A stretch of DNA of 21,512 bases. Source: CAYJAZ01 sp964369165 (GTDB lineage: Bacteria; Desulfobacterota; Desulfovibrionia; Desulfovibrionales; Desulfovibrionaceae). Both the position numbers and the translations under genes were made by a program. This document shows positions 7,426-15,508 of this stretch, one piece after another. The notes under the pieces are model-generated. The model ran no database searches. It was not told the origin of the DNA and was given only the letters and a program-made list of their open reading frames with translations. The stretch is from the NCBI GenBank assembly GCA_964369165.1, contig CAYJFE010000048.1:1-21512 (forward strand), written 5' to 3'. Each line of letters starts with the position of its first letter. Within the stretch, counting starts at the first letter, position 1.

Positions 7426-9225
7426 ATGGCTACTGCATACAGAGGTAAAATTGCAAGAATCAATCTTACAACTCATGAAATTCAAGTAGAAGCTTTAGAC
7501 ATTGACGTAGCGAAAAAATTTATTGGTGGCCGCGGACTTGCCACAAAAATTCTTTACGATGAAGGCGTTGCTAAGGTTGATCCTTTATCCGCTGATAACA
7601 AATTAATCTATATGACAGGCCCATCAACAGGCACAGCTGCACCAACAGCTGGCAGATATATGGTTGTGACAAAATCGCCTCTCACTGGCATGATTGCTTG
7701 CTCAAACTCAGGCGGTGTTTGGGGCGCAAAATTGAAATATGCTGGCTGGGACGGAATTATAGTTGAAGGCAAATCTGAAAAACCTGTCTATATCAACATC
7801 AATGATGATACAATTAAAATTCTTCCAGCTGATGAATATGTTGGCATGACAACAGAAGCTATTGACGAAAAACTCAAAACAGTTCACGAAAAAGCATCTA
7901 TTTTGAATGTTGGCCCTGCTGGCGAAAACCAATCACTTCTTGCTTGCATCATGAACGATAAAGATAGAGCGGCTGGCAGAAGCGGTGTTGGTGCTGTTAT
8001 GGGTAGCAAAAACCTCAAAGCAATCACTGTGACTGCAAGCACTGTAAAAGTAGAACCACACGACGCTGAAGCTTTACAAGAAGCGAATAAAGAATCATTG
8101 GCTATGCTTAAAGCAAACCCAGTAACAGGCGAAGGCCTTGGCGCGTACGGAACTGCTGTTTTAGTAAATATTGTCAATGGTGTGGGTGCTTTCCCAACAA
8201 ATAACTGGAATGGCTCACATTCTGAATTTGGTGACAATATTTCAGGCGAAACCTTGAAAGAAAATCACATTGTAAAACAAGGTTTTTGCCACCGTTGCCC
8301 AATTGGTTGTGGACGTGTGATTGACTTGAAAGGCAAGATTGTTGGCGGCCCTGAATATGAAGTATTATGGGCTTATGGCGGAAGCTGTGGCGTTGATGAT
8401 TTAGTTGCTATTAATGAATCAAACTTCTATTGTAATGAATATGGTTTAGATGCTATTTCAACACCTTGCACAATTGCAGCAGCCATGGAACTTTATAAAA
8501 TTGGCGCAATCAAAGAAGAAGAGTGCGATGGCGTTCCTTTAGAATTTGGCTCAGCAAAAGCCATTGTTGAATGGACAAAGCGCATGGGCGAAGCAAAATC
8601 ACCTCTTGCTAAATTGATGGCAGACGGTAGCTACAGACTTTGCGAGCACTATGGACATCCTGAATTTTCTATGAGCGTGAAAAAACAAGAACTTCCAGCC
8701 TATGACGCTCGTGCTATTCAAGGAATTGGCCTTAACTATGCCACTTCAAACCGCGGTGGTTGCCACGTTAGAGGTTATGTAATTTCTCCTGAAGTGTTGG
8801 GCATTCCTGAACAATTAGATAGAACAGCTACAGAAGGCAAAGCTTTCTGGGTGAAAATATTCCAAGATCTTACTGCGGTAATCGATAGTATGGGGCTATG
8901 CCTCTTCTCTTCTTTTGCTCTTGGTGCGCCACAATACGCATCCTTGCTCAATGCCGCTACAGGAACAAATTATACTGCTGAAGAGCTTATCGGCGTGGGT
9001 GAACGTATCTACAATATCGAACGTATGTTCAACCAAGAAGCTGGTATGAAAGCTGAAGACGACAAACTTCCTAAACGTCTTTTAGAAACTCCGATCGCAG
9101 ACGGTCCTTCAAAGGGCATGCTGTCTAAACTAGACATCACTTTACCTGAATACTACAAAGAACGTGGTTGGGTGAATGCATTCCCTACTGAAGAAACAAA
9201 GACGAGATTAGGATTAACTTCATAA
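7426..9225 (+). CDS. aor: Aldehyde:ferredoxin oxidoreductase (tungstopterin/molybdopterin enzyme)
   Basis: A 599-residue cytoplasmic enzyme of the AOR family, which oxidises aldehydes to carboxylic acids (or runs the reverse with low-potential electrons) using ferredoxin. N-terminal residues (YRGKIARINL, FIGGRGLATK) and the segment GP..GT.APTAGRYMVVTKSPLTG form the bis-pterin-binding fold. The [4Fe-4S] ligands are C288, C291 and C295 in CHRCPIGC, and C492 in SMGLC, almost the spacing of the Pyrococcus AOR. TSNRGGCHVRG is the second pterin-binding region. Length is normal for the family. The ATG at 7426 was chosen over an in-frame ATG at 7354 because it has GGAGG at 7417-7421 and starts at the conserved N-terminus; the longer form would be encoded through the riboswitch-like leader. 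Whether it uses W or Mo, and its aldehyde, are not determinable here; AOR-type usually means tungsten. Confidence 0.93.
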   Translation: MATAYRGKIARINLTTHEIQVEALDIDVAKKFIGGRGLATKILYDEGVAKVDPLSADNKLIYMTGPSTGTAAPTAGRYMVVTKSPLTGMIACSNSGGVWGAKLKYAGWDGIIVEGKSEKPVYININDDTIKILPADEYVGMTTEAIDEKLKTVHEKASILNVGPAGENQSLLACIMNDKDRAAGRSGVGAVMGSKNLKAITVTASTVKVEPHDAEALQEANKESLAMLKANPVTGEGLGAYGTAVLVNIVNGVGAFPTNNWNGSHSEFGDNISGETLKENHIVKQGFCHRCPIGCGRVIDLKGKIVGGPEYEVLWAYGGSCGVDDLVAINESNFYCNEYGLDAISTPCTIAAAMELYKIGAIKEEECDGVPLEFGSAKAIVEWTKRMGEAKSPLAKLMADGSYRLCEHYGHPEFSMSVKKQELPAYDARAIQGIGLNYATSNRGGCHVRGYVISPEVLGIPEQLDRTATEGKAFWVKIFQDLTAVIDSMGLCLFSSFALGAPQYASLLNAATGTNYTAEELIGVGERIYNIERMFNQEAGMKAEDDKLPKRLLETPIADGPSKGMLSKLDITLPEYYKERGWVNAFPTEETKTRLGLTS

Positions 9226-9254
9226 TTAAGTTATCTTAACTCTCTTTTATGGCT

Positions 9255-9290
9255 AGTATTGGGGCTTTTTGGGAGAGCCCCAATACTTTT
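9255..9290 (+). terminator. Intrinsic terminator between aor and the moaD-like gene
   Basis: A perfect 12-bp stem, AGTATTGGGGCT (9255-9266) with AGCCCCAATACT (9276-9287), 9-base loop, then TTTT and a further T-run at 9296-9301. It lies 29 bases after the aor stop and 25 before the next start. No promoter is visible between it and the moaD-like gene, so downstream expression probably relies on read-through. Confidence 0.85.
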
Positions 9291-9315
9291 AACAATTTTT
9301 TGAAAAGGCTATAGT

Positions 9316-9537
9316 ATGATTGAAGTGCGATTATTTGCAACTTTCAGAGAAGGAAGAGAAAAAATAATCTTCATGAAATCTTCTGAAATCTCAACTGTTT
9401 CTGACATAATAAATCAATTAGAAATAGACGAAGAAGATATGGCTATTTGTCTTATCAATGGCTTTCATTCAAAAGCAATAGATACAGTGAAAGCTGGTGA
9501 TATTATATCCCTTTTCCCACCTGTAGGCGGTGGCTAA
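9316..9537 (+). CDS. MoaD/ThiS-family sulfur carrier protein
   Basis: A 73-residue ubiquitin-fold small protein. The N-terminus (MIEVRLFATFREG) and the C-terminus LFPPVGGG are characteristic. The terminal Gly-Gly is where MoaD is adenylated and then thiocarboxylated, so that it can donate sulfur to the pterin dithiolene. It has AAGG about 9 bases before the ATG. The stop overlaps the next start by one base (TAATG), giving tight coupling to the E1-like gene. Placement behind aor suggests a carrier serving the AOR cofactor. A different sulfur acceptor cannot be ruled out because ThiS-type carriers look similar. Confidence 0.88.
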   Translation: MIEVRLFATFREGREKIIFMKSSEISTVSDIINQLEIDEEDMAICLINGFHSKAIDTVKAGDIISLFPPVGGG

Positions 9538-10268
9538 TGGCTAAAAAAAATCTTGAAAATCGATTTGCTCGTCAAATCATTATTCCAGAAATCAAAACAG
9601 AAGGGCAAAAAAAACTAGAAAAAGCCCATATACTTATCCTAGGCGCAGGCGGTCTTGGCACTCCTGCGGCTCTCTATCTTGCAGCAGCAGGCATAGGACA
9701 GCTCACACTTGTCGATTTTGATACCATAGAGCAAACAAATTTGAATAGGCAATTTCTTTATACATTCAAAGATATAGGAAAAAATAAAGCCAAAACACTT
9801 GCAAAAAAGATTAATGCCATTTACCCAGACTGTGAAATTTTAGCGAAAAAAGTCAAAATATCCAAAAAGAATATAGAGAAAATCATAGAAAAACCTGACA
9901 TTATACTACTTTGTGTAGACAATCAAGAAACTCGCCTTTTAGTGAATAATTATGCACTCAAGCACAATATCCCTCTTATTGATGGCGGAGTTGACGGTTT
10001 TTATGGCTATTTATTCTTTGTTGATCCCTCAGACAGTAAAGCCCCTTGTCTTGCGAGTATGCATAAATTTTCTGCTCCAAAAAGCAAAGAAAAAACAAAT
10101 ATTGCCGCCCTTGGAGTGACTTGCGGTATTATAGCTTCTATGCAGGCTTCTTTAGCCTTGAACATAATCCTTGATATGCCAAATCCTTATAAACATTGTA
10201 TTCTACAATACGATGGAAAATTAGGCGAATTTGAAAAAATTCCACTTATGCAAGACAGCCGTGCATAA
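9537..10268 (+). CDS. MoeB/ThiF/HesA-family adenylyltransferase for the sulfur carrier
   Basis: A 243-residue E1-like enzyme expected to adenylate the C-terminal glycine of the MoaD-like protein encoded one base upstream. It shows the N-terminal FARQIIIPEI, the nucleotide loop GAGGLG (about 36-41), DFDTIEQTNLNRQF with the conserved Arg, and CVDNQETR with the conserved Asp. Length matches MoeB (about 250). The paired CxxC motifs that bind structural zinc in classical MoeB are missing; only isolated cysteines (for example in PCLASM) are seen. The TAATG overlap implies a fixed ratio with its partner. HesA is an equally good name for such aor-linked paralogs. After the stop there are only 40 bases before the convergent cinA stop, with just a short dyad and no clear terminator. 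Confidence 0.88.
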   Translation: MAKKNLENRFARQIIIPEIKTEGQKKLEKAHILILGAGGLGTPAALYLAAAGIGQLTLVDFDTIEQTNLNRQFLYTFKDIGKNKAKTLAKKINAIYPDCEILAKKVKISKKNIEKIIEKPDIILLCVDNQETRLLVNNYALKHNIPLIDGGVDGFYGYLFFVDPSDSKAPCLASMHKFSAPKSKEKTNIAALGVTCGIIASMQASLALNIILDMPNPYKHCILQYDGKLGEFEKIPLMQDSRA

Positions 10269-10308
10269 GGCTCTCTTCTTTTATAAAAGCTTGATGCAAA
10301 AATTCCTT

Positions 10309-11559
10309 TTATATCATGTTTAACAGATAATTGAGCGCCATACTTGCTGTTCTGATACGCACTTCATTTCTTGAATGGCTGACAATTTCTGAAAAAATAT
10401 GCTCATGCACTTTCACACCATCTTTTGTGGCAAGCGCAATATAGACAAGACCTACAGGTTTTTCGGCAGTACCACCATCAGGGCCGGCTATGCCTGTTGT
10501 GGCTATGCCAATATCTGCACCAGATAAGGCCAAGAGAGCTTGCGCCATTGCAGCGGCAGTTTGTGATGATACAGCCCCATGTTCGTCAAGAGCCTCATTA
10601 AGTGCTTTTGTGCTGAGTATCTTTCGCTTGCTCTCATTGCTATAAGAGCATATTCCGTATTCAAACACTTTTGACGAACCTGGCACATCGGTTATTCTCT
10701 TAGAAATCAGCCCACCTGTACAGCTTTCGACTGTAGCGACTTTAAGCCCTTTTTCAGAAAGCTTTTCTACAATTACATACTCCATTCCTAGAGCGTCAAC
10801 GCCGTATATTGCTTCCTTGGGTAATAATTCTCTTATTTCCTGCTCTGCGCTATCGAGGATTTTATTTGCAGAACTTTTATCCTCAGCCGATGCTGTAATT
10901 CTGATAACTACTTCAAAATCTGCCACATAGGTTGCAATAGAGGGATTGACAGATTTTTCTGCAAAGTCTTTTATATATGCAAAAAGTGAGGATTCACCGT
11001 AATTATAACTGTTTAGATTTCGGCAAACAATCACTCTTTTTGTAATCTGTGACAGATAGTCCTTTAGAAATCCGTCTACCATCGGGATAAGCTCTCTGGG
11101 CGGACCAGGAAGCATGATAACTTTTTTATTGTTTTCACCTGTGACTATAAGACCAGGGGCTGTACCGTTTTTATTCGGTATTATTATCGCATCCTTAGGC
11201 ATATATGCCTGTTTTAGATCCCCAGCTGTCATTTCTGCGCCGAATTTCGCATAAAGTTCTGCAAGCATTTCGCTTACTTCCTTATTTTCAACAAGTGCTT
11301 TTCCTAAAAGCTCACAGACAGTTTCTTTGGTCAAATCATCATAAGTTGGGCCAAGTCCGCCTGTTGTTATGACAATATCAGAACGCATGAGTGCTCTGCT
11401 CAAACTTTCTTTCAGCCTTATAGGATTATCGCCAACAACACTTTGATGGTAGAGATCAAGTCCATGCTCCATCATGACTTTTGCTATATATGCAGTATTT
11501 GTATTCACAGTATTGCCAGTGAGTAATTCCGTGCCTATAGAAATTATTTCGCAAATCAT
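10309..11559 (-). CDS. cinA: CinA: MoCF-like domain fused to NMN deamidase-type C-terminal domain
   Basis: A 416-residue cytoplasmic protein of normal CinA length. The N-terminal domain (about 1-170) is MoCF/COG1058-like, with SIGTELLTG, TTGGLGPTYDD (65-75) and LPGPPRELIP (150-159). The C-terminal CinA domain (about 258-415) has the ESCTGGL motif (278-284) and GIAGPDGG (356-363). In other bacteria the C-terminal part is a nicotinamide-mononucleotide deamidase and the N-terminal part an ADP-ribose/pyridine-nucleotide hydrolase, so the expected role is pyridine nucleotide salvage. The start has GAGGTGAG upstream, with a promoter at 11662-11690. Its G+C looks higher than its neighbours in sampled lines. 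The adjacent pterin genes are probably coincidental, although MoCF domains occur in cofactor synthesis. Confidence 0.92.
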   Translation of the reverse strand: MICEIISIGTELLTGNTVNTNTAYIAKVMMEHGLDLYHQSVVGDNPIRLKESLSRALMRSDIVITTGGLGPTYDDLTKETVCELLGKALVENKEVSEMLAELYAKFGAEMTAGDLKQAYMPKDAIIIPNKNGTAPGLIVTGENNKKVIMLPGPPRELIPMVDGFLKDYLSQITKRVIVCRNLNSYNYGESSLFAYIKDFAEKSVNPSIATYVADFEVVIRITASAEDKSSANKILDSAEQEIRELLPKEAIYGVDALGMEYVIVEKLSEKGLKVATVESCTGGLISKRITDVPGSSKVFEYGICSYSNESKRKILSTKALNEALDEHGAVSSQTAAAMAQALLALSGADIGIATTGIAGPDGGTAEKPVGLVYIALATKDGVKVHEHIFSEIVSHSRNEVRIRTASMALNYLLNMI

Positions 11560-11661
11560 TTATCTCACCTCATAAAATTTTGTATTGCATGGCGTTCATG
11601 GCCGTATCCACAAATTATGGAGTCGTTTTTTATGAAAGCCTGAACCACAGCCATATAAAAT

Positions 11662-11690
11662 AGCATAACCTTATGCGTCACTTTTGTCAA
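11662..11690 (-). promoter_or_regulatory. Promoter of cinA
   Basis: On the minus strand TTGACA (11685-11690), 17 bases, TATGCT (11662-11667). The predicted start near 11655 gives a leader of about 95 bases. That leader contains a tandem direct repeat: CATGGC twice, three bases apart, read on the plus strand at about 11589-11603. Confidence 0.65.
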
Positions 11691-11728
11691 AAAAGTTTAA
11701 TGTATTTAATTTTTCCTTGAAGTTCTTG

Positions 11729-11757
11729 TAGACAATCTATACAGATGAGTGTATAAA
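11729..11757 (+). promoter_or_regulatory. Promoter candidate of mnmA
   Basis: TAGACA (11729-11734), 17 bases, TATAAA (11752-11757): one mismatch to consensus in each hexamer. The predicted start is near 11764, at the edge of the hairpin at 11761-11780. Confidence 0.5.
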
Positions 11758-11760
11758 AAG

Positions 11761-11780
11761 TTTCTCACATTCTTGAGAAA
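11761..11780 (+). repeat. Hairpin at the 5' end of the mnmA leader
   Basis: TTTCTCA-CATTCT-TGAGAAA, a perfect 7-bp stem with a 6-base loop and no T-run. It sits about 30 bases before the mnmA start. It may stabilise the transcript or be an operator overlapping +1. Confidence 0.4.
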
Positions 11781-11811
11781 TTACTTGCTTGCAATTCTTA
11801 AAGGAAAATTT

Positions 11812-12906
11812 ATGAAAATTTGTGTTGCTGTAAGCGGTGGAGTTGATAGCCTCTATGCTCTCTATAGCCTCTGGCAAGAGGGGCACGAGCTTATTGCTTT
11901 GCATGGAAGTTTCCTTGAAACTAGGCCTGATCTTTCGCTTCTTCAAAAACAATGCAATGATTGGAATATCCCACTTTATATTGAAGACTTTAGAGATGTT
12001 TTTTATCAAAAAGTTATCAAATCCTTTGCATTAGCTCATGCGCAATTACTCACTCCAAATCCTTGCGCGCATTGCAATAGAGATATTAAATTCGGCCTTC
12101 TTTTTGATAGGGCAAAAGAACTAGGCGCAGAATATCTTGCAACTGGTCATTATGTTAAAACCGTGCAAAGCCCTTATATTTCAAATAGTTCAGAAGATTT
12201 TCTTCTCTCTTCTGCTTTAGATAATACTAAAGATCAATCCTATTTCCTTGCTTTAGTTGAAAAAGAGAAATTACAAAAAGCTATCTTTCCTTTGGCTTTG
12301 AAGAAAAAAGATGAAATAAGAACGATTTTACAAGAGTCAAACATTGCTGTTCCAATACCTAAGGAAAGCCAAGAAATCTGCTTTGTACCGCAAGATAATC
12401 ATACTGCTTTTATTGAAGAAATTGCAATAAAAGAGAAGATAAAACTCCTTGGTAAAGGAAAAATTAAGCTTTTGCAAGAAGCTGAAGACACAGAACTTGA
12501 AATCAAAGGTTTTTACAAAAGAAATCAATACCATAAAGGACTTTGGCACTATACTGAAGGGCAAAGAAAAGGCCTTGGCATTGCATGGAAAAATCCTTTA
12601 TATGTGATTGATAGAAATAAAGAAGAAAATATTTTAGTCGTGGGTTCGGTAAAACATTTAAATGCGAAAAATTGCAAAGCAAATGAGCCAAATTTCTTTG
12701 TACCTTACGAACTTTGGCAAAAAGATAAGCTTTTTGTACGTACACGGTTCAGACAAAAAATGCTGCCAGCAATAGTAGAATATTCTTACGAAAATAATGA
12801 ATTTCAAGTAGAATTTAAAGACGATGATAGCCTAGTTGCCAAAGGGCAAGTGCTTGCAATTTATGATGAAAACAATATCCTACTGGCTGGAGCAATTTTT
12901 TCATAA
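11812..12906 (+). CDS. mnmA: tRNA-specific 2-thiouridylase MnmA
   Basis: A 364-residue enzyme that installs sulfur at C2 of wobble uridine 34 in tRNAs for Lys, Glu and Gln, using ATP. The PP-loop SGGVDS is at 8-13. The first catalytic cysteine is C88 in NPCAHCNRDIKFG, the second C190 in SQEICFVP. ATGHY (110-114), KDQSYFL and EGQRKGLGI are also present. The ATG at 11812 is preferred over an upstream in-frame ATG at 11749 because it has AAAGGAA at proper spacing and starts directly at the conserved MKICVAVSGG. The N-terminal third (SLYALYSLW, ALHGSF) departs from the E. coli type and resembles, as I recall, the Desulfovibrio form. C85 adds an extra cysteine three residues before the nucleophile. 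Confidence 0.93.
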   Translation: MKICVAVSGGVDSLYALYSLWQEGHELIALHGSFLETRPDLSLLQKQCNDWNIPLYIEDFRDVFYQKVIKSFALAHAQLLTPNPCAHCNRDIKFGLLFDRAKELGAEYLATGHYVKTVQSPYISNSSEDFLLSSALDNTKDQSYFLALVEKEKLQKAIFPLALKKKDEIRTILQESNIAVPIPKESQEICFVPQDNHTAFIEEIAIKEKIKLLGKGKIKLLQEAEDTELEIKGFYKRNQYHKGLWHYTEGQRKGLGIAWKNPLYVIDRNKEENILVVGSVKHLNAKNCKANEPNFFVPYELWQKDKLFVRTRFRQKMLPAIVEYSYENNEFQVEFKDDDSLVAKGQVLAIYDENNILLAGAIFS

Positions 12907-13011
12907 TCATTAGACTTATTAAGGAATATTTTTCCCTTTTTTTTGGTATGTATATTGCATTCTTTTCTTCAAGATAGTTTTTATAAACTTGAGAAAGATA
13001 GAGGGAAAATT

Positions 13012-14196
13012 ATGCAAAATTCAAGTACACAAAGCACAAATAATCATAAGCTCAATTCAAATCCAATGAAATTTTCAGCTCTAGCGCTTGGATTTAACAC
13101 TTTAGATGAAGAGAAACTTCTGACAGCTCTCTTCATGCATTGCAAATTTCAATCGCTCAACACTAAAGATGATGCGCTTTTACTCGACACCTTGCAAGAA
13201 CTTTCAGAAAAACTTTTATTTCTTATCATGAATGAAGATTATATAAATAAATTTAATCATTTACATTCTTTTTTCTCTTCTATCACACAAGTCGTTCCAA
13301 CCGTTTTAGTTGAAGCTGCACCAAATAATAAAGAATTAGATAAGAATTTTGATGGGCAAAATCTTCCCTATGCCTTAGAAGTGGATTCTTTACAAAACAA
13401 GGCTAAAATAAAATATAATTCGCAGCCTGCTTATGATAAGCGAATTTTCTTTCGCATACTCCCCTCTTCATTTGACACAAGCGACATCGATATGCTTTTG
13501 CATAGCCTCTACCCTCGTGAAACTCTTCTTAAAAAACAAATTCACCTTGAAAAAGAACGTGAACTCTTCCAAGATATCTATACTTCCAAGCATGAAGCAT
13601 ATTCATTCTTTATTTCAGCTATGAAATCTATCGAAAATTCAAGGTCTTATTCTGAGTTATTAGAAAATTTACGTTTTGTTTTTCAAGCGCATCTTCCTCT
13701 TAATTCAATGCATTTAGCTGTTTATGATAAAAAATTCCATCTTTTAAAGAATTTTCTTGGTGTAAATCCTATGCATCAAGATTCTATGGAAAAATGGCAA
13801 AATGTTGTGCAAGAAGAATTTGAAAAACACGTAAATATCAAACTCAGTTCAATCAGTGAAGCCATTGGTTCATATACTCTCTTGAGGGCTGAACCAAGTC
13901 AAGGCATTTTATTCCCTCTAGCTTTAGAAATTGACCATAATTATAATGGTTTATTGCTTTTACAGCTCACACACGAGCCTTCAATTTCAAAAGATTTTGC
14001 CGATGCCCTACACCTACTTCGTGCACAACTTTCTATAGCTCTTGACTCAAAGCACTTCAAAGATGAGGCTTTTTCAGACTATATTTCGACTCAAGAAGAC
14101 TATTCACATCTTGCAAATTATATTGAGCCATCATTATTGGAGAAAAAGCATTTTAATAATAAAAATTATGTCTTAGCAACAGAAAAAAGACAATAA
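13012..14196 (+). CDS. Unrecognised protein with a GAF-like C-terminal half
   Basis: A 394-residue soluble protein with no signal peptide or transmembrane helix. Residues 1-25 are low-complexity and Ser/Asn-rich. About 30-170 is a mixed region I cannot place, and 170-205 is a charged helix that may form a coiled coil. About 205-345 has the order and hydrophobic pattern of a GAF domain (SYSELLENL, a central strand block, GILFPLAL, YNGLLLLQL, FADALHLLRAQLSIAL). No catalytic output domain follows. The ATG at 13012 has AGAGGGAA upstream; an earlier in-frame ATG at 12943 lacks one and would add an atypical extension. It lies about 105 bases after mnmA and 11 before a small amphi-Trp-like gene, so the three may be co-transcribed. 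A role as sensor or adaptor is only a guess. Confidence 0.72.
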   Translation: MQNSSTQSTNNHKLNSNPMKFSALALGFNTLDEEKLLTALFMHCKFQSLNTKDDALLLDTLQELSEKLLFLIMNEDYINKFNHLHSFFSSITQVVPTVLVEAAPNNKELDKNFDGQNLPYALEVDSLQNKAKIKYNSQPAYDKRIFFRILPSSFDTSDIDMLLHSLYPRETLLKKQIHLEKERELFQDIYTSKHEAYSFFISAMKSIENSRSYSELLENLRFVFQAHLPLNSMHLAVYDKKFHLLKNFLGVNPMHQDSMEKWQNVVQEEFEKHVNIKLSSISEAIGSYTLLRAEPSQGILFPLALEIDHNYNGLLLLQLTHEPSISKDFADALHLLRAQLSIALDSKHFKDEAFSDYISTQEDYSHLANYIEPSLLEKKHFNNKNYVLATEKRQ

Positions 14197-14207
14197 TAAG
14201 GAATCTT

Positions 14208-14471
14208 ATGAAAGAGGAAAAATTTTTATTTGAAACTTCAATACTTTGCGAAGATCTATCAGGAATTTTTGAAGCTTTTATTGAAGCCTTTAAAGAAGGA
14301 AAGGTTGATTTAAACAATAATGATAGATGCTTAACACTTATTCCTCCGAAAGGTATTCTTTTAAAAATTGAGGCAGATCAAAAAACTGAAGAAATTTCTG
14401 ACTCAACAACTATTGAAGACGTAAAGCTCTGCATTTCTCTTTCCTGGAAAAAAGAAAAAAACATACAATAA
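14208..14471 (+). CDS. Small amphi-Trp-type domain protein
   Basis: An 87-residue protein matching the layout of the amphi-Trp family: an N-terminal LFETS strand, an amphipathic helix (LSGIFEAFIEAFKEGKV), a short strand with LIPPKGILLKIEA, and a last strand ending in ISLSW with the conserved tryptophan. The family is of unknown function. It is found, as far as I recall, in sulfate reducers and archaea. AAGGAATCTT precedes the ATG. It starts 11 bases after the GAF-like gene, suggesting co-expression. Its end abuts the convergent holB stop, with only a 12-base perfect palindrome (AGATTATAATCT, 14471-14482) across the junction. The assignment is by eye and could be wrong for such a short protein. 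Confidence 0.68.
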   Translation: MKEEKFLFETSILCEDLSGIFEAFIEAFKEGKVDLNNNDRCLTLIPPKGILLKIEADQKTEEISDSTTIEDVKLCISLSWKKEKNIQ

Positions 14472-14480
14472 GATTATAAT

Positions 14481-15482
14481 CTATTGGTTTAATAGCATAT
14501 ATATTTGTATAAGCATAGTGTCAATCACCAAGGCTGGATTGACGGGAGTTTCAAGCTCCATAAGTGAGATTTGCGCTTCTTCTAATATATTCATAATAAT
14601 TTGCAAATGTTTTACATCAAGCTTTTCCATAAAAAATATTGTCAGGGCGTGCTCATTTTGTTCTTGTTCTTTGGCTTTTTGAGTAGAAAAATGCTCCAAA
14701 GCTTTTACAAGATAAAATTCTATGATATTAATAATATACAATGCTTTTTCTTTGTTGAAATCCTTTTTCGAACTATGGTTTACAAACCATAATTGCCCTT
14801 TTGATAAAAATGTAAAAACATCATCTGCCATTTTGCTTTCTTCACTGCTGACTTGTGTTTGCGTGACAGTGGGCAAAATCATAATATTTGCGCGTGAAAC
14901 AAGAGTAGGCAAAATCAATTCACGTATAGCAAGGGTGAAGATAAATGAAGTGGTTGAATTAGGCTCTTCTAAAATTTTCAAAATCGCGTTAGCTGCTTCT
15001 TCGATGAAGGCAGAAGCCTCATGAAAAAGCACCATTCTTTGTTTAAATTGAAAGGGTTTCGTTGAAATGAGTGGTTTTAATTCACGCATTTGATCGATTT
15101 TTATACTTTCTAAAAGCCCATTAAATAGCTTGAAATCAGGTGCGATTTCGTTTGCAATTTCAATGCAGTTCACACATGACAGGCAAGGCGCAAGCCCCAT
15201 TTCATCGCCTATATTTGTCGTGACTTGTTTTTGATTTGAGCAATTTATTAAAGCTGCCCAATATTTAGCCACGGCTATCCTTGTTTTTTGATTGCCGCCT
15301 TCAAAGAGAAGAACTTGGGGTGGTTTATTCGCAAGCACTTGTAATCTTGAAAGAAATGATTGCAGATATTCACTTTCTAAGGGCGCAAAAACTTCTTCTG
15401 CAATGGCCTTTGCTTCTTCAATACTAGGAAGCTGTTCCTCTTCCTTTTCTTTTGTCTTTTTTGCTTTTGAAGGTGTTGCCAT
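14481..15482 (-). CDS. holB: DNA polymerase III delta-prime subunit (HolB)
   Basis: A 333-residue clamp-loader subunit, close to the E. coli length of 334. It has a four-cysteine zinc site (C81, then C100, C103 and C106 in PCLSCVNC), APDFKLF, IKIDQMREL, and the block FHEASAFIEEAANAILKILEEP that is typical of delta-prime/DnaX. The nucleotide loop is degenerate (EGGNQKTRIA near 61-70), as expected for delta-prime, which does not hydrolyse ATP. The position of the arginine-finger SRC motif reads LVSRAN. The first 20 residues are a Lys/Glu-rich extension. No good Shine-Dalgarno precedes the ATG; it begins 26 bases after the gatA stop and is probably translated from the same transcript. Confidence 0.88.
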   Translation of the reverse strand: MATPSKAKKTKEKEEEQLPSIEEAKAIAEEVFAPLESEYLQSFLSRLQVLANKPPQVLLFEGGNQKTRIAVAKYWAALINCSNQKQVTTNIGDEMGLAPCLSCVNCIEIANEIAPDFKLFNGLLESIKIDQMRELKPLISTKPFQFKQRMVLFHEASAFIEEAANAILKILEEPNSTTSFIFTLAIRELILPTLVSRANIMILPTVTQTQVSSEESKMADDVFTFLSKGQLWFVNHSSKKDFNKEKALYIINIIEFYLVKALEHFSTQKAKEQEQNEHALTIFFMEKLDVKHLQIIMNILEEAQISLMELETPVNPALVIDTMLIQIYMLLNQ

Positions 15483-15508
15483 AACTCATAAATTGTAAAA
15501 GGTTGAAA

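Noticed and set aside
7884..8237. 117-codon ORF antisense to aor
   Set aside because: Lies wholly within the aor coding frame and mirrors its codons.
10269..10308. Short dyad CTTTTATAAAAG between convergent moeB-like and cinA genes as a terminator
   Set aside because: Pure A/T core with almost no loop and no good stem; too weak to call.
11749..11811. Upstream start for mnmA
   Set aside because: It lies before or at the predicted transcription start, lacks a Shine-Dalgarno, and the conserved N-terminus begins at 11812.
12919..12948. AAGG...CCTT with T-run after mnmA as a terminator
   Set aside because: Only a 4-bp stem with a 10-base loop; not convincing.
12943..13011. Upstream start for the GAF-like protein
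   Set aside because: No ribosome-binding site; the ATG at 13012 has AGAGGGAA at proper spacing.
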